NCBI GenBank assembly: GCA_036244855.1
Contig: BQKZ01000346.1
Coordinates: 62,001-126,000, forward strand
From: Temnopleurus reevesii
Lineage: Eukaryota > Echinodermata > Echinoidea > Temnopleuroida > Temnopleuridae
Length of the DNA stretch: 64,000 bases
Direction of reading: 5' to 3'
Part shown: positions 1 to 12,400 of the stretch, piece by piece
Numbering within the stretch: position 1 is the first letter of the stretch
Layout of the letters: the number at the start of each line of letters is the position of its first letter
The notes under the pieces: generated by a model
The model's input: the letters and a program-made list of their open reading frames with translations, nothing else
What the model was told of the DNA's origin: nothing
The model's database searches: none
Made by a program: the position numbers and the translations under genes

Positions 1-538
1 TCCAAACAATGAAGATGCATGAAAAGATGTAATCACAACATCATTTAAATAGAAACCGCTGATACAATAACAAAAGCAGAGGAGCTAAATTTCTATCAAC
101 ATTTAATTTACACATGAGCAAGAGAAGAGATTTTGTTTAATATACCATCCATTTGGTTACCCTCAATAATTTCTTTGTGTAATTTAGGATATTTATTTTT
201 CTTGATATAAAAAACAAGTCATGAAAGACATTAAGAATGAGTTTACACATGATTGGTATCAGCTTTTGTATTGAATGATTGAGAATCCTATGCGTATTAC
301 ACTAGTTAACATACACCAGTCTTTATTAAAGTCGTGTGTAGATTTAAGAACGATTTGGTGAAGCACTGCCCTGATGGTGCAACTGCAAACCTATTCCAAA
401 ATTCTAGTTTTCTTCATAGTCGAAGACTTGTCTCAAAACATTCATTTATGGAATGATCTTTAAATCTAATGTTAAAAAAAATATTGAAATCTGAGGCAGT
501 AATAAGGGGTTGCAATTGAAAAATTGAAGAGAAATGTA
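1..538. repeat. Second copy of the intron sequence at ~2710-3131
   Basis: Long stretches correspond with small indels and substitutions, e.g. the CCCTCAATAATTTCTTT block and the AAAATATTGAAATCT block just before the exon. The divergence is higher than in the adjoining exon fragment, as expected of intronic allelic or recently duplicated sequence. Confidence 0.7.
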
Positions 539-1417
539 ATGTGATGGACTGGAAAGATGGCCCAAAACGCTTCACCATTACTGCGGCATTACTATTGCTA
601 ATTGGTTGTTAAGAGAGGGCGCTAGACCATTAACTCGGCCCGGTCGATTTAAGTATTAATGTTTGGAGGTTACAACAGTTCTCTTTTGAGTTCCTAAGCG
701 ATCGCTTAGAAAGAAATGGAATGGGAAAGTGGTCTATTAACAAAGGTTGTTGTTCCAATGTATCTGAATATTGCCAGGTGCTAGGTTGGGTTAAGTATGT
801 ATTCTTTATGTTTGTGCGATGTACATGAATTGACATTCACTGCACCAGATGGTGGGCATTTGCGGTTTCTAAAGGTGTTTTTCCGGAATACCTAAAATTA
901 ATTAATTGGTTTGATTGCTCGAGAATCGGAAGCTTGTGGCGTGGCTACCTGGCGATGCTCGAGACGGCCCGTACACAATGCATGTGGGCAGTTTATGTCA
1001 TTCATGTAAATCCCCGCCTCAAATGGCGCAGATTATGAGTTGCATTGATGTAATGCGCGGAAGATGTGCGATGATTGGTTAAGGTCTCTCTTCATTCGCT
1101 GCGTGTATTAATGGGCAATAAAACCAGACGACATGCAGGAAGGCGGGGCCATTTTTTTGTTTCCCGTTCGTCATGTCGCAGAGCTAGATTTCGTCGTACA
1201 TTTATCGTCCAGTCCGCAGAATAGTCATTTTCCTACATAACCAATTCTCGCCAGCTTCTGCGCCACCAAATATCGCCAATTTTGTCTCCGGTTGTGATTA
1301 AATAAAAATAAATCAAATTTTGGTTCGTTTTGCTTTGAACACTTCAACCTGTTGCTCTTCGAGTGCTTATTCCAACACGTGTACACCACTTCGAGCTTGT
1401 CACACCGTCCCACTACA
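539..1417. mobile_element. Insertion present in only one of the two duplicated copies, TA-flanked
   Basis: About 880 bp interrupt the copied intron between GAAATGTA and CAATGATGAA; the other copy (around 3131-3133) has only one base there. A TA dinucleotide borders both ends (537-538 and 1418-1419), fitting a TA target-site duplication. The ends ATGTGATGG and the complement of CCACTACA resemble each other only weakly. No coding capacity was found. The GC content is higher than the surrounding intron. A 16-bp perfect palindrome, CTAAGCGATCGCTTAG, lies at 694-709. Confidence 0.5.
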
Positions 1418-1439
1418 TAACAATGATGAATTATCTTAC

Positions 1440-1542
1440 CCTGAGTTTAGTAGTCTGGACTTGTAATGATTCCACCGTTCCCATGACGATGCTGCCTCTA
1501 CTCAAAGCATACTCTGCCTTGCCGAGAGCTTGTTGGACAGCG
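1440..1542 (-). pseudogene. Truncated duplicate of the end of exon 42, cut by an N join
   Basis: These 103 bases match 3152-3254 with one visible difference (a synonymous AAG/AAA Lys codon) and keep the same splice donor. The copy stops abruptly at the single N at 1543. Flanking intron sequence is also duplicated (1-538 against roughly 2710-3131). This looks like the second haplotype left in the assembly rather than a real extra exon. Confidence 0.8.
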
Positions 1543-1543
1543 N

Positions 1544-3151
1544 AGGTATAGTTAATAGTTGAAATTTTGCATTAATTTCTATTGGTCAATACATAACTAA
1601 ATTGCAAAGGCAATGACAGAAGAAGAACTCAAAGGAATGCTTCTAGTATCGAAGGCACATCAATCAAAATGAGATTGTCAACAAGAAAAAACACACTGCA
1701 AACTGATTTAGACAAAAATGCAAGCTTACTTATAATTATTTGAGTACAACTCAACTGATTTGATAAGTGCATAATAATTAAAAGGATCTGCATCTATTTC
1801 AAACTAAAAGCTTGTATGTCAAATGTTAAGACGATCCTAAATAAAGCTATGCTTTCAGGGTACTCGCCTCCTTTGATTTTTACTAATTTGTCATGTTATT
1901 TTGCATTGATTATGTCTGTGAAAAAGGAAATACATGTTTAATTCAACAACAATTGAACAAAACAAGGGATTAAAAAACATGCATCTTATTCATTTTTATT
2001 TCAGATACAGAAAGAGAAATTGAAGAAATTCACATATCTTTTGTATAATGTGTAATTTAAGACACTGATTGCGAGGTATTGTTATGAACTGGAAATTAGT
2101 ATAAGAATATTAAAGGAACTTCAAAATAGACATTTATAAGCTCTTAATACACACTTCAAAATAAATTTGGCAAAAACACAAATCAGAAGTGAGGGCTTTT
2201 AGCATAGAAAAGAGGATTAATGTAAAAGCAATCATCAATTATGAGTTAAATGGGTATTAATTTTGTGTACAAAGGAAAAATATCATGATGAGAGAAAATA
2301 TTAATCAAAAGGGACACTGCATGAAATGAAAGGTTCAATGGGAGGTTCACCTTCAATGCTATGAATTCCTGGACCATGAATGGGAGAGGGTTCAGCAGGG
2401 TATACACAATGATATATGAAATACAAAAATTACAAAAATAATATTTTTTCAAACCAATTTATACAAAAAACAATATGCTCACAACATAAATACAGGCAAT
2501 GCATGTTATTTATGCAATGGATGTAAATAAATGGAAAATAAGATAAACGGCCTGTATTCCAATAGCAAAGTTTAACTTAACCATGATGGGTATTTAGCCC
2601 TGGGCTCTTGAAAACTTAAACCAATAGTCTAAATGACAATAACTTAGACCTGGGACAAGTTAAACCTCACTATTGGAATATGGTGCTATGGGTTTTATAA
2701 CGTTTCACCAACACATGCAACATTCAAACATAAGGAAATATTCAAATAATAAAGATACACGAAAGGATGTAATATCGTAACATCAGTTAAATAGAAATCA
2801 CTAATAAATTTTAAAAAGCAGAAGAGCTTCAGTTTATATGAAAATTAATATTTCATAAAAGCAACAGAAGTTATTAGTTAAACATTCCATACATATGGTT
2901 TCCCTCAATAATTTCTTTTAGCAATTTCAGACCTTTTTTTTTAAAGATATCATAAAGGATTTATTCACAGTATCTCCTTTATTTAAAAAAAAGCATCCAA
3001 ATGATATGGCCAGTCAAAGACTTGCCTAAAAAATATCAGTTTAAGGAATGATTTATAAATAGAGTAAGAAAAAATATTGAAATCTCAAGCAGTAATAAGG
3101 AGCTCCACCTGAAAAGTTGAAGAGAAATGTAGCAATGATGAAATATCTTAC
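1544..3151. other. Intron sequence 3' of exon 42
   Basis: AT-rich, with no supportable exon on either strand. From about 2710 on it is the counterpart of the first 538 bases of the window. Nothing else stands out. Confidence 0.6.
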
Positions 3152-3463
3152 CCTGAGCTTAGTAGTCTGGACTTGTAATGATTCCACCGTTCCCATGACG
3201 ATGCTGCCTCTACTCAAAGCATACTCTGCCTTGCCGAGAGCTTGTTGGACAGCGGTCAGAGTCTCTTGGTAGAGTGACCACTGCTCTAATGCGGTCACTT
3301 GGTCAGCCTTCATGTGCTTGACGAGACGTTGTAGAGCAGACTGGCGATTGACCAGTGGCTGAAGACAGCGTTTGATGGCATCCTTGTCGGAGATCAGTGA
3401 ATGTGCAGTGACTTTGAGCTCTTGAAGGTCACCTAATTTACTCTTCATTTGCTCTTCAATTGC
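3152..3463 (-). CDS. Exon 42: last spectrin repeat unit in the window
   Basis: 104 codons, phase 0/0. It begins AIEEQMKSKLGDLQELKVT and ends ESLQVQTTKLR at donor GTAAGA. It includes KADQVTALEQWSLYQETL. The gene must continue beyond the left edge, since there is no stop codon or C-terminal domain here. A second, truncated copy of its 3' third lies at 1440-1542. Confidence 0.93.
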
Positions 3464-6400
3464 CTGCAGGGTCAATATACAAAACGATAAAGTTAACAGA
3501 ACTCTTTGCTTTCGGACATGATAGAAAACTTCTACAAGTGCTCGAAAGAGAGGGTCAGGATCAATTAAGTATAAAAAGTATCTTACTAAACTTCACATAT
3601 AACAAACCACGGTTAATGAATGCATAGGAGATTTGGAAAATAAATGAAACTGATTATGAAAACTATGTTTAAAGTAATCATGAGACCCCATAATTCTATG
3701 CTAACAAAAAAATTTCCAAAAATATTTAAAACTAATGAAATAGCGCAGAACTTAAGGTACTCTTTTGAGAATTATAAGGTATGGAGTTAAAAGATCACAA
3801 GAACAGTATCTACAAAATTCATTTAATAATATGTCCTAAATAATCTGACAGATGTGGAGACTCTTTAACATTGGTTTCTGGACTTACTGATCCATCACAG
3901 AGGTCGGGTACATCTTATCACTCCTTGAGAGCGTATTTATTGTCAGAGAACTGCTTAATGCCAATGGAAATCACGCCACTTACTATGAAAATATTACACT
4001 AACTTACCTGGCAGGTTCGTAAAGCCTCCTTCACACTTGCTTCTCGACCTATTGGTCCATCAAAGAGTTTGAGTTTGTCCTCTTGCTCCTTGAGAGTATG
4101 TTGAAGGTCAGACAGCTGCTTACCGAATGCCTTCCAGCGCTGCAGAAGAACCTCCAGTGCTTTTGTCTCTTCTCCTACTCTCCCATTCAACGCCTGTGTA
4201 GAGAACATTCACACATATATCTTAATAATATCTCTGGTAATCCCCTAATGGACTGTGCCTGAAATCCTTATCTCTCCTGTCAAAGTTAGAGCAGTTTTAT
4301 TCCATGGTGTCTCATTTACAAGTACAGACTAACCTTGTTCTAATGATGTTGTTGGGACCAGAGAAATTACCTCTTTATATTGAAACCTTGTTATATCAGG
4401 GCCAAATACAATCTATCATAATAGATTATGATGTATGCTACTGTACAACAATATTGTTATATTCTGTTAAGATATAAGAATTTGTTGACCTGGCGCAAAA
4501 GATCAAGTGTGCTGTATTGGATGCTTTTGATAAGGAATAATTTGTTTTGTTTACCTGCCACCTTTGGTTCATAGAGCCCAGCTTCTCAGCAAAGTCAGTC
4601 TTGTCTCCTCTGCGACTCTCAAGATCTTGACTCATTTGCAGAATGGACTGGTTGACAAACTCCACCGTCAGTAGATGACAGGACAGGTCTACTCTATAAC
4701 CCTGTAGAATGGCAGATAGACACAAGAAATGGCAGAATTTGCTTTTTAATGCTGCAAAATTTTCATGATATAAACATTGCCATAAATGAGGACAAGAGAA
4801 TCATGTACAGTAGTATATATGTGTCAATTATTCAATGTGTTTTTAACTTTCATTAAAATATCAAAACATTCCTAGATAAGAATATGCAAACAAGCATACA
4901 TTGAAATTTAGTACAATGAAAAATGGAATAAAAATATATGAACAGTTTGAAAATAAGATAAGCTAAAACTATTTCAACTATACATCATAATCAAGGTTAC
5001 AAAACCAGTGTTGTAATTTTTTTTTATTGATTAAGTAATTAAAATACTATCAAACTTGTTTACCAAACCAAACATTATTCCACTAAAAAATTGATTGTAA
5101 ACAGCTTTAGATATAAGATAAAACATACAAGATACTTGATTGGCTCATGCATAAAATAGACAAAAGTAATATTTCTGTTTCTGAAGTAATGTAAGTGATA
5201 ATCAGGTGGTCGTTGATTGCTGAGTATTGCCCTCATAGAGCTACCTTTTGAAGTCAAAGAAAGGATAAAATATTTGACATACCTTATAAAGGTGCAACAC
5301 ATCATCCACATCCTGACTGCTTGTGTAGACTTTGTTTTTGTGTGAATCTAATGCAGACTCTAAACTATCCATCCATAACATCAGTTCATTCAATGCTTGC
5401 CTCGATGGTAGTAATTCCATCTAAATAAAAGAAAAATACCATGTACATAGTGGGATCATGTAAATTATAACATTATAATATTGCAACGATAATGTCTACA
5501 AAATAACAAGTATTCAGTCAAACCATAACATCCATTCAACTTCATGTAAGATGATGCATGATACAAAGTCTGTCACTGAGTCCCAATCATATAGTATAAA
5601 ATGATGTAGCACAAAGATAAACATAATCAAACAGATGACAGATATTGAAACATTTCAGCATAATCTAAAACCAGCATAATCTCAAACTAAAAAAAGAAAT
5701 AAAATGTCTGGATAATATCTCCTGATTTAACAAAGGTTATACTAATCATACATGCTTGCAAAGCATTTTTCATATGTTCTTATCATTGTTATCTCTATCC
5801 AACAAAATGTATGAACTCATGAAAAACAAACCTGAGATTGATGTAAATCTTCCTGGAGCTGAGGTAGTTCGTTTTGAATATCAGTCCAATGAGATTCAAT
5901 ACTTGTTAGCTTCTCTCTCAGAGGTAAAGTGTTTAGTTGCTTCAATTTCAACAAATGATTGCCATGCTTACACGTTGATACCTTCAGTGGGGTGTGACTC
6001 TCTATGTCTTTTTGCAGTTTCTAGAAATTGAAAAGTATTTGAAATTATGACAGGTCAAAATAAAACTAGAATAATGAATGAACTGTCTGTATAAACTGAC
6101 GTTCACTAAAGAATTAAAAAATACCAACATCTTTGATATATTCATGATCATTTCATGATCTTGTATTTTCATATAATATCACTAGATGAATATCATCCTC
6201 ATGTTATTTTTGTTATCTATTGTAAGGAGAATCTTAAATATATTGTCACATGCATACTGCAAAAGAAAATTTACTTAAATATGATTTGAAATTATAAACC
6301 AGTATGAATCTGCAAATACGGAATTGTGTTCAAAGCATGCATTGAACCAGACTTGAAGTTGTTGTTTGACTGGTTTCTTATCCATGATAATTAACACATT

Positions 6401-9400
6401 CTTCAAGACCAATTTCCATTAAAAAGAATCTTTATACTTACAGAAAATTCTTCTAGTTGATCTGAGATAGGTTTCTTAGTCTGTTCCTTATCCTTGAGTG
6501 TGGCGATGTGATCAGTAACCTGCCTGAGCCAAGGTATCAACTCAGAAGACTCCTTGTCAAACAGCTTCCATTCCTCTAGAAGATCTGTCCAGGAGGCCAG
6601 ATCCTGCTTAACCCGCTGGTTGACCGATGACCAATGATCATGGAGGGTGTCTAATCTCTTCTCCAGCTGAGGTGAAGTGAGGTTTTGAAGAAGAGCCTGG
6701 GTGGAGGAGTCTACTTGATGGAGAGTGGGTTGTCTACCATTGAGCAACCCTTTCATTGCCTGCAAAAAAAATACAACATAACTTTGATACTCATATAAAT
6801 TCATTTTAAAATTGCTTTATTCTGTTGACTCACTGAGGAAATATCTATGCCACAGGTCAGAAGCTCCGACTCTCATAGGTCAATGATGCAGCTGCGAGGT
6901 ACAAAATGGAAAAAGATCAATAAACTAGATGAAAAAGGTCTGGTATCCAATTGACTAATGTCTGAGGAAATTGAAATAGCCATGTGTAAACTGAATGCAT
7001 CAAATCATTTTGACCACGGTTTGAACTTTATGTAATGATTTTCTGATTATTCAATCCAAAATTAAGAACATTTTCAAAACATCCATCACTAGAATAGAAT
7101 TACATCAACAAAAGTAGACTACCAAACAGAGAGCAGTATGTTGACTGTTTCCATTGAGCTCAAATGCAACAGTGAGAGTAAACAAGTTAATAAGTAACTC
7201 AATAATTGTTCGTAACTTGATGAAGGATGAACCTTACCTGATACTTGTGAATAGCTTTCTGTACATTATCCTGAGTAGCATCATTGATCCCACTTGGTAC
7301 CTGAGCCTCTACATGACCAAGCCAACTGACCAGCTCTGTCAGACTGACCTCTAGCTCCCTCCAATCACTGACCAGTCTCTCAATGGTCTGACCACGATCT
7401 GTGGCCTGGACCATGATGGCTTGGCTACGTCGATCAAGATCTGACCGCTGGGTATGGAAGAGCTGTTGGGTGAATGGGTCTGCTTTCTGGGCTATGGATT
7501 CTATCAAGATGTGATGGGTGTCCAGATCACTGAAGAACTCCTAAATAAATCATAGATAAATCACAGATATCAAAATTTAAAAGTATTGCTTTACTGCTCA
7601 TTTGAAGAACAAGGAAGGACAAGGAAATCATACTACTGAGACAAAAACAGAAAAAGAAAGTAACAATAGTGATTATATGTACTAACAGGAATAGAAATTG
7701 TTGACTCATAATTGGCAAATTTGGAAGTTAGATAAAAGCTAACGGTCATATGGGGGAAGCAGTGACTGAATGTTAAACCCTATTGTGGAGTATTATATTT
7801 CTACTACCTCCCATCAGTGATTCTCATAACACCTGTAATTACTCAAGATTAGCAAAAGTCCCATTGAAATAAGAAATATAAATAATAATAATAATAATAT
7901 TGCTTTACATTTCATTTTAGACAACACAGAATCTCATTAGCGGCACATCGTGAACGATCTCAAAACTGTACACTTTACAATGTTTCACGATGTACGATTT
8001 CAGGTGGTTTGATCACTTTAGTTAAGAATATGAAGAAAATATAATGAAAAGAAATGTTTCTAACATGATATAAAAAAATAAATCAAAATAAATCAAAGCT
8101 TTCAGCGCCATGAGCACAGATAAATTGGACCTGTGCGCTATATAAGTAGCCACCATTATTATAATTATTATTATCATCTACGTGTTGTCTAACATAGGTT
8201 TTCAAATTATTTTCAAAACAGGCAAAACCAAAACTTTAATCACTTTATGAATAGAGAAACTTTTCAACAAAAAGAACCTATTCCAATACCTTGTGTTTGT
8301 GGAGTTGTTGATTCAGATCTTCAACATCCGTAGCTGAGATGGTTTGGTTCTCTAGCTTCCTCTCAGCTGTCTCCAGAAACTCCATGTAGTCTTTCAAGAT
8401 CTTGTGGTATTGCTCCTAGAAAGACAAGTTAGCCAATTCAGTTTTGGACACAAAAGTACAATGAAATATAATAACCTATCAAGGGCAGATAGAAAATGGC
8501 AAAAATAAATGCACCTAGTAATTATTGCAAACAGCCCCTTTTAACATTTACTTTAAATATGAATTTATTTAGAAGCTCATATCAATAAACTGCATAAGAA
8601 GGTGAACTGACTGTCGGTTCCATAAAGGATATAAAAAAAACACAATTAATAATTAGACTTTAAAAACCTATATGAAGGGCTATATAATTCAATTATGTTT
8701 TAACTTATAATCTTCTCTAATCTACAAATGAAAATTGAAATCTTTAAGAAACTAAAGAATTATGTGTTTCTATTTTTAGGAGAAACATATGGATCACATA
8801 ATTAAGTGTAATCAAAATGTAATGAGCCCTACATTAGAATGGACAAATATTTGCTAATGAAGTAATCCAAATTCCCCCTAAAGATCCTCCTTTTTATCCA
8901 TTGAGCGAAAGAAGCCAAGTTTCCAACATAGCGAGATACTATAGCAGCCATCTCAATGTTTAAATAAGCTGACTCGGCAATAGAAGTAGATTTCAATGTT
9001 AGCGGTATATATTCAAACATATTGTTTAAATGCTGCAATTCAAATATATATGTCATTATCATAGTCATCATCGATAGAATATTAATTGTTTCTTAAATTA
9101 CTTATCTTTTATTGAATCGCTCGTACAAATATAGTTCAAAGTCAAAGATTTAAAACATCTTCATGAAATGCAAGCATCAGTGAATTTACCTGCAATATCT
9201 TAGCAGTGCTGAGTTGATTACGTCTGTTGCCAAGTAACCGTTGAAGCTCCTCCCAGTTGATCTGTAGCATAGCCATGTCTTGTGCTATACCAGGGAGGTG
9301 GGGATCAAGTGCTAGTAGATTCTCTCCTTTCTGTACAAGATCTCTGTACTTCATCTCATGGTCACTCGCTTCACGTTCTAAATCCTGTCATCAACAAAGC

Positions 9401-12400
9401 AAATATTCACAATGATTAGATATTTTTTACACATCTCCTTTTTTACCACATTTTTTCCAAGATGAAAACTGGATGGGAAAGATGACAAATAATAAAGATA
9501 ACAAATAATATGATTACACAGATACATATGTATCTACTAGAATTAGGATTTAATCAAACTCATATTCAACAATTAATTCATTCCTTATTATTACTTATTG
9601 CTATCTTCTTATTCATCTTTTTTTTCAAAACAGATATTTTAAAATTCTTCTTTGTGAATACTCTGATACTTTATAAAGAGTAAATTAAAATAAATGCACT
9701 TGTCTTTTTTGAATTTGAACTATACAAAGTAAAGCAATATTGGTAAGAAAACAAAGGTCTGCAAACATAAATTAATGGTACATGACTGTAAATTTATTTA
9801 CATTAATTTCTTTCTACCATTTTAAGGGCATACACTAGAAGCAAAATTGCAATCTTTGGAAAGAAGAATAATAACAAATAATACATATTTGGAACCGAAC
9901 AGCCCTTGACTAGAATTTTTTTTAACCTTCCTTCAAGCATACTAAAGCTATGAAGCAATTTGTAGTAAAGAAGTGACCATGCATGATCAAAGTAAACAAA
10001 TTTGAAGGAAAGGAGAAAACTGAAATAATTTTGGTGTATTAGGCAAGACTGAAAACTATGAAATGTAGAATTTGTTGTTTAGAAAAGAAAAAAAAACAGG
10101 ACTTGGAGCAGAATAAAAGGTACACAATGAGAATTTTAAGTAATAAAAGCTACATTATAAGACGTTTACGGATTTGGACTAATTTGTGTAGGAAGGAATG
10201 AGAGAAAATACAGGAAGAAAAATCAGAATGCATTTACAGAAGGGAGAGTGGGATAAAAGCTGTGAGATACAATTTGTAGGCTTGATATTTAGCAGGATTA
10301 GATTTGATGACATACAGAAATCTAACAGGTGTAGCTCCACATACTAGTTTTCTTGCAGAAGAAATCACGCTAGATTAGCAGTAGGATATACTTTCTATAT
10401 CATCTCATGATACAAAACAGAGATTTAAAAAATTCAATTTAGTCTAACTACAAGAAGAAGACATTCATTTTAATTTTTACCATACTGAACTGCAGGTATG
10501 GGTACAAGATTCTCTAAGATTTTTACTTCCTTAAATATTCAATATTTATAAAATGACTGGTGTGGACTTAGAATTGAACTGTAGTGTACATGCAAATGAT
10601 AATTGTTTTATAAGGTTTTTCCTCCAGCATAAGAGTCCACGAATCTCTCCCAAAATCCAGGAAATGAAAGGTGATAATTTATCATTGTTTGAAAAATTCT
10701 CTCTCCACCATGGAGATTAAGAGATTGCCACCACACTGAAACCACACCTATGCACAATATTACAATGGACAACACGACAAAGTGCATGACTTCTACTGCT
10801 GCTTAATTAATTCCTAGTGGATCGTCATGAGAAAAACACATTCAAATACACATTTAAAACCCTCACAACAACTGAGCGTGAATTTTTGAAAAGATACCAT
10901 GCATTACTTTTGACACAATAACTTATCTCCAAATCAATAGTAAGTCTTAATGAATTATCAATGAAACAGAATAGAGTGGTGATAAAAATAAACAAGCAAC
11001 CATTTCATTGTTTCTGGATATACATCCTTACCAGTAAATTATGGTGAAAACAAAGTTAAAATCTTAAAATTTGAATTAATGAAAGTAAAAAACAACAACA
11101 TACATTCAAGTTGTAGTAAAGATGACCATCACCTAGGAATAAGCACTGCATATTTGGCACTAAAACTTTTTTTTCCAATGTGCACACCTCACGAGACATT
11201 GCAGACAGAAAGTCTTTACAAATAAATTATGCCCGATAGTCGAACACACATCTTTTCTAAAGCACAAATCTATCAAGACTGAAAGAATGCAAGAATAATA
11301 ATGAAGATAATCGAAATGAGCTCCTGACCTGGAACTTTAGTCTTTCCTCCTATAATCGATGAGTTTATGGGCCAGTCAAAAAGGAAAGTAATTAACATCA
11401 GTGAATAAAAACTTTTTTTTTTACAATAATTTATTCAAGGGATTCATGTAGAAAAGCTCTATTGAGACAGACGTGATGAAAGTATTTTTTGTCTTTAATT
11501 AAGTGATAGCACATTTATGACAAAATTTTGTAAATGTTGGAATGGATAACCCTGCTTTTTTCATTCAGCTATATTAAAATGTTTTATGATTTTCAATTGC
11601 AAAGCTTTTTCATGGAATTGGATACTAGTGTATACACACAATGAAGTTAATGATGATAAGCATATCTAGCAAACATTTCTGAAAGGGTTAGCCTTAAGTA
11701 ATTTCATAACAAATCTGCAACAATATTTTCAAAATCTGCAATTTTCAGAAATTAACATGTTGGCTTTTCTCTTGAGAATAGCAAGCCTTATTGATTCAGC
11801 ATGTATTTTGGGGAGAATCAAGTTCCACCCTAATTCATCATTACACTATCAAAAAAAAACTTTTATACAGAAAATGAATGGCAAGTTGTTCGCTGTTATG
11901 TCAGAGATTCTGTAAAAGTTAAGGATTGCACATATCCCCATCAGCAGCAGGGATCATGATATAATTTCTTGACTTTTGAACAGATTGTTTGATTTTGCTC
12001 AGATTTTTAATTTGTTCATCTGATTTTCATTCATTCTGTTAGAGCATGATAATTCCAGGGGGATCCTTTTAAAGAAAATCAATAATTCCAGATGTCATAC
12101 ATTTATAGACCTCTAAAAAACGATAAGCAATTCCCTCTCGAGATAAACACTGAGCTATCTCCCTACGGTTAGAGAAGTAACAGTGGGATGACATACCTTA
12201 CTAATGTTGATGTTATCTTCAAGTGATGCACCACTCACATTGGTTGGTGGGATGTTGAGCTGTTCCTTGGCATCAATCAACCACTGTTGGAAGCGCTGGA
12301 GATCTCTCTGAAACACAAAGAATTCAATAAATTCCATAAGACATTATTCCTGAAACATGTTGTGTGGAAAGAAGTTTGAGAAATGGAAGATGTGAGTCAT

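Noticed and set aside
5756..6031. 91-codon plus-strand open frame
   Set aside because: It lies opposite exon 38 of the minus-strand gene, which has good splice sites, matching phase and spectrin-like helix sequence.
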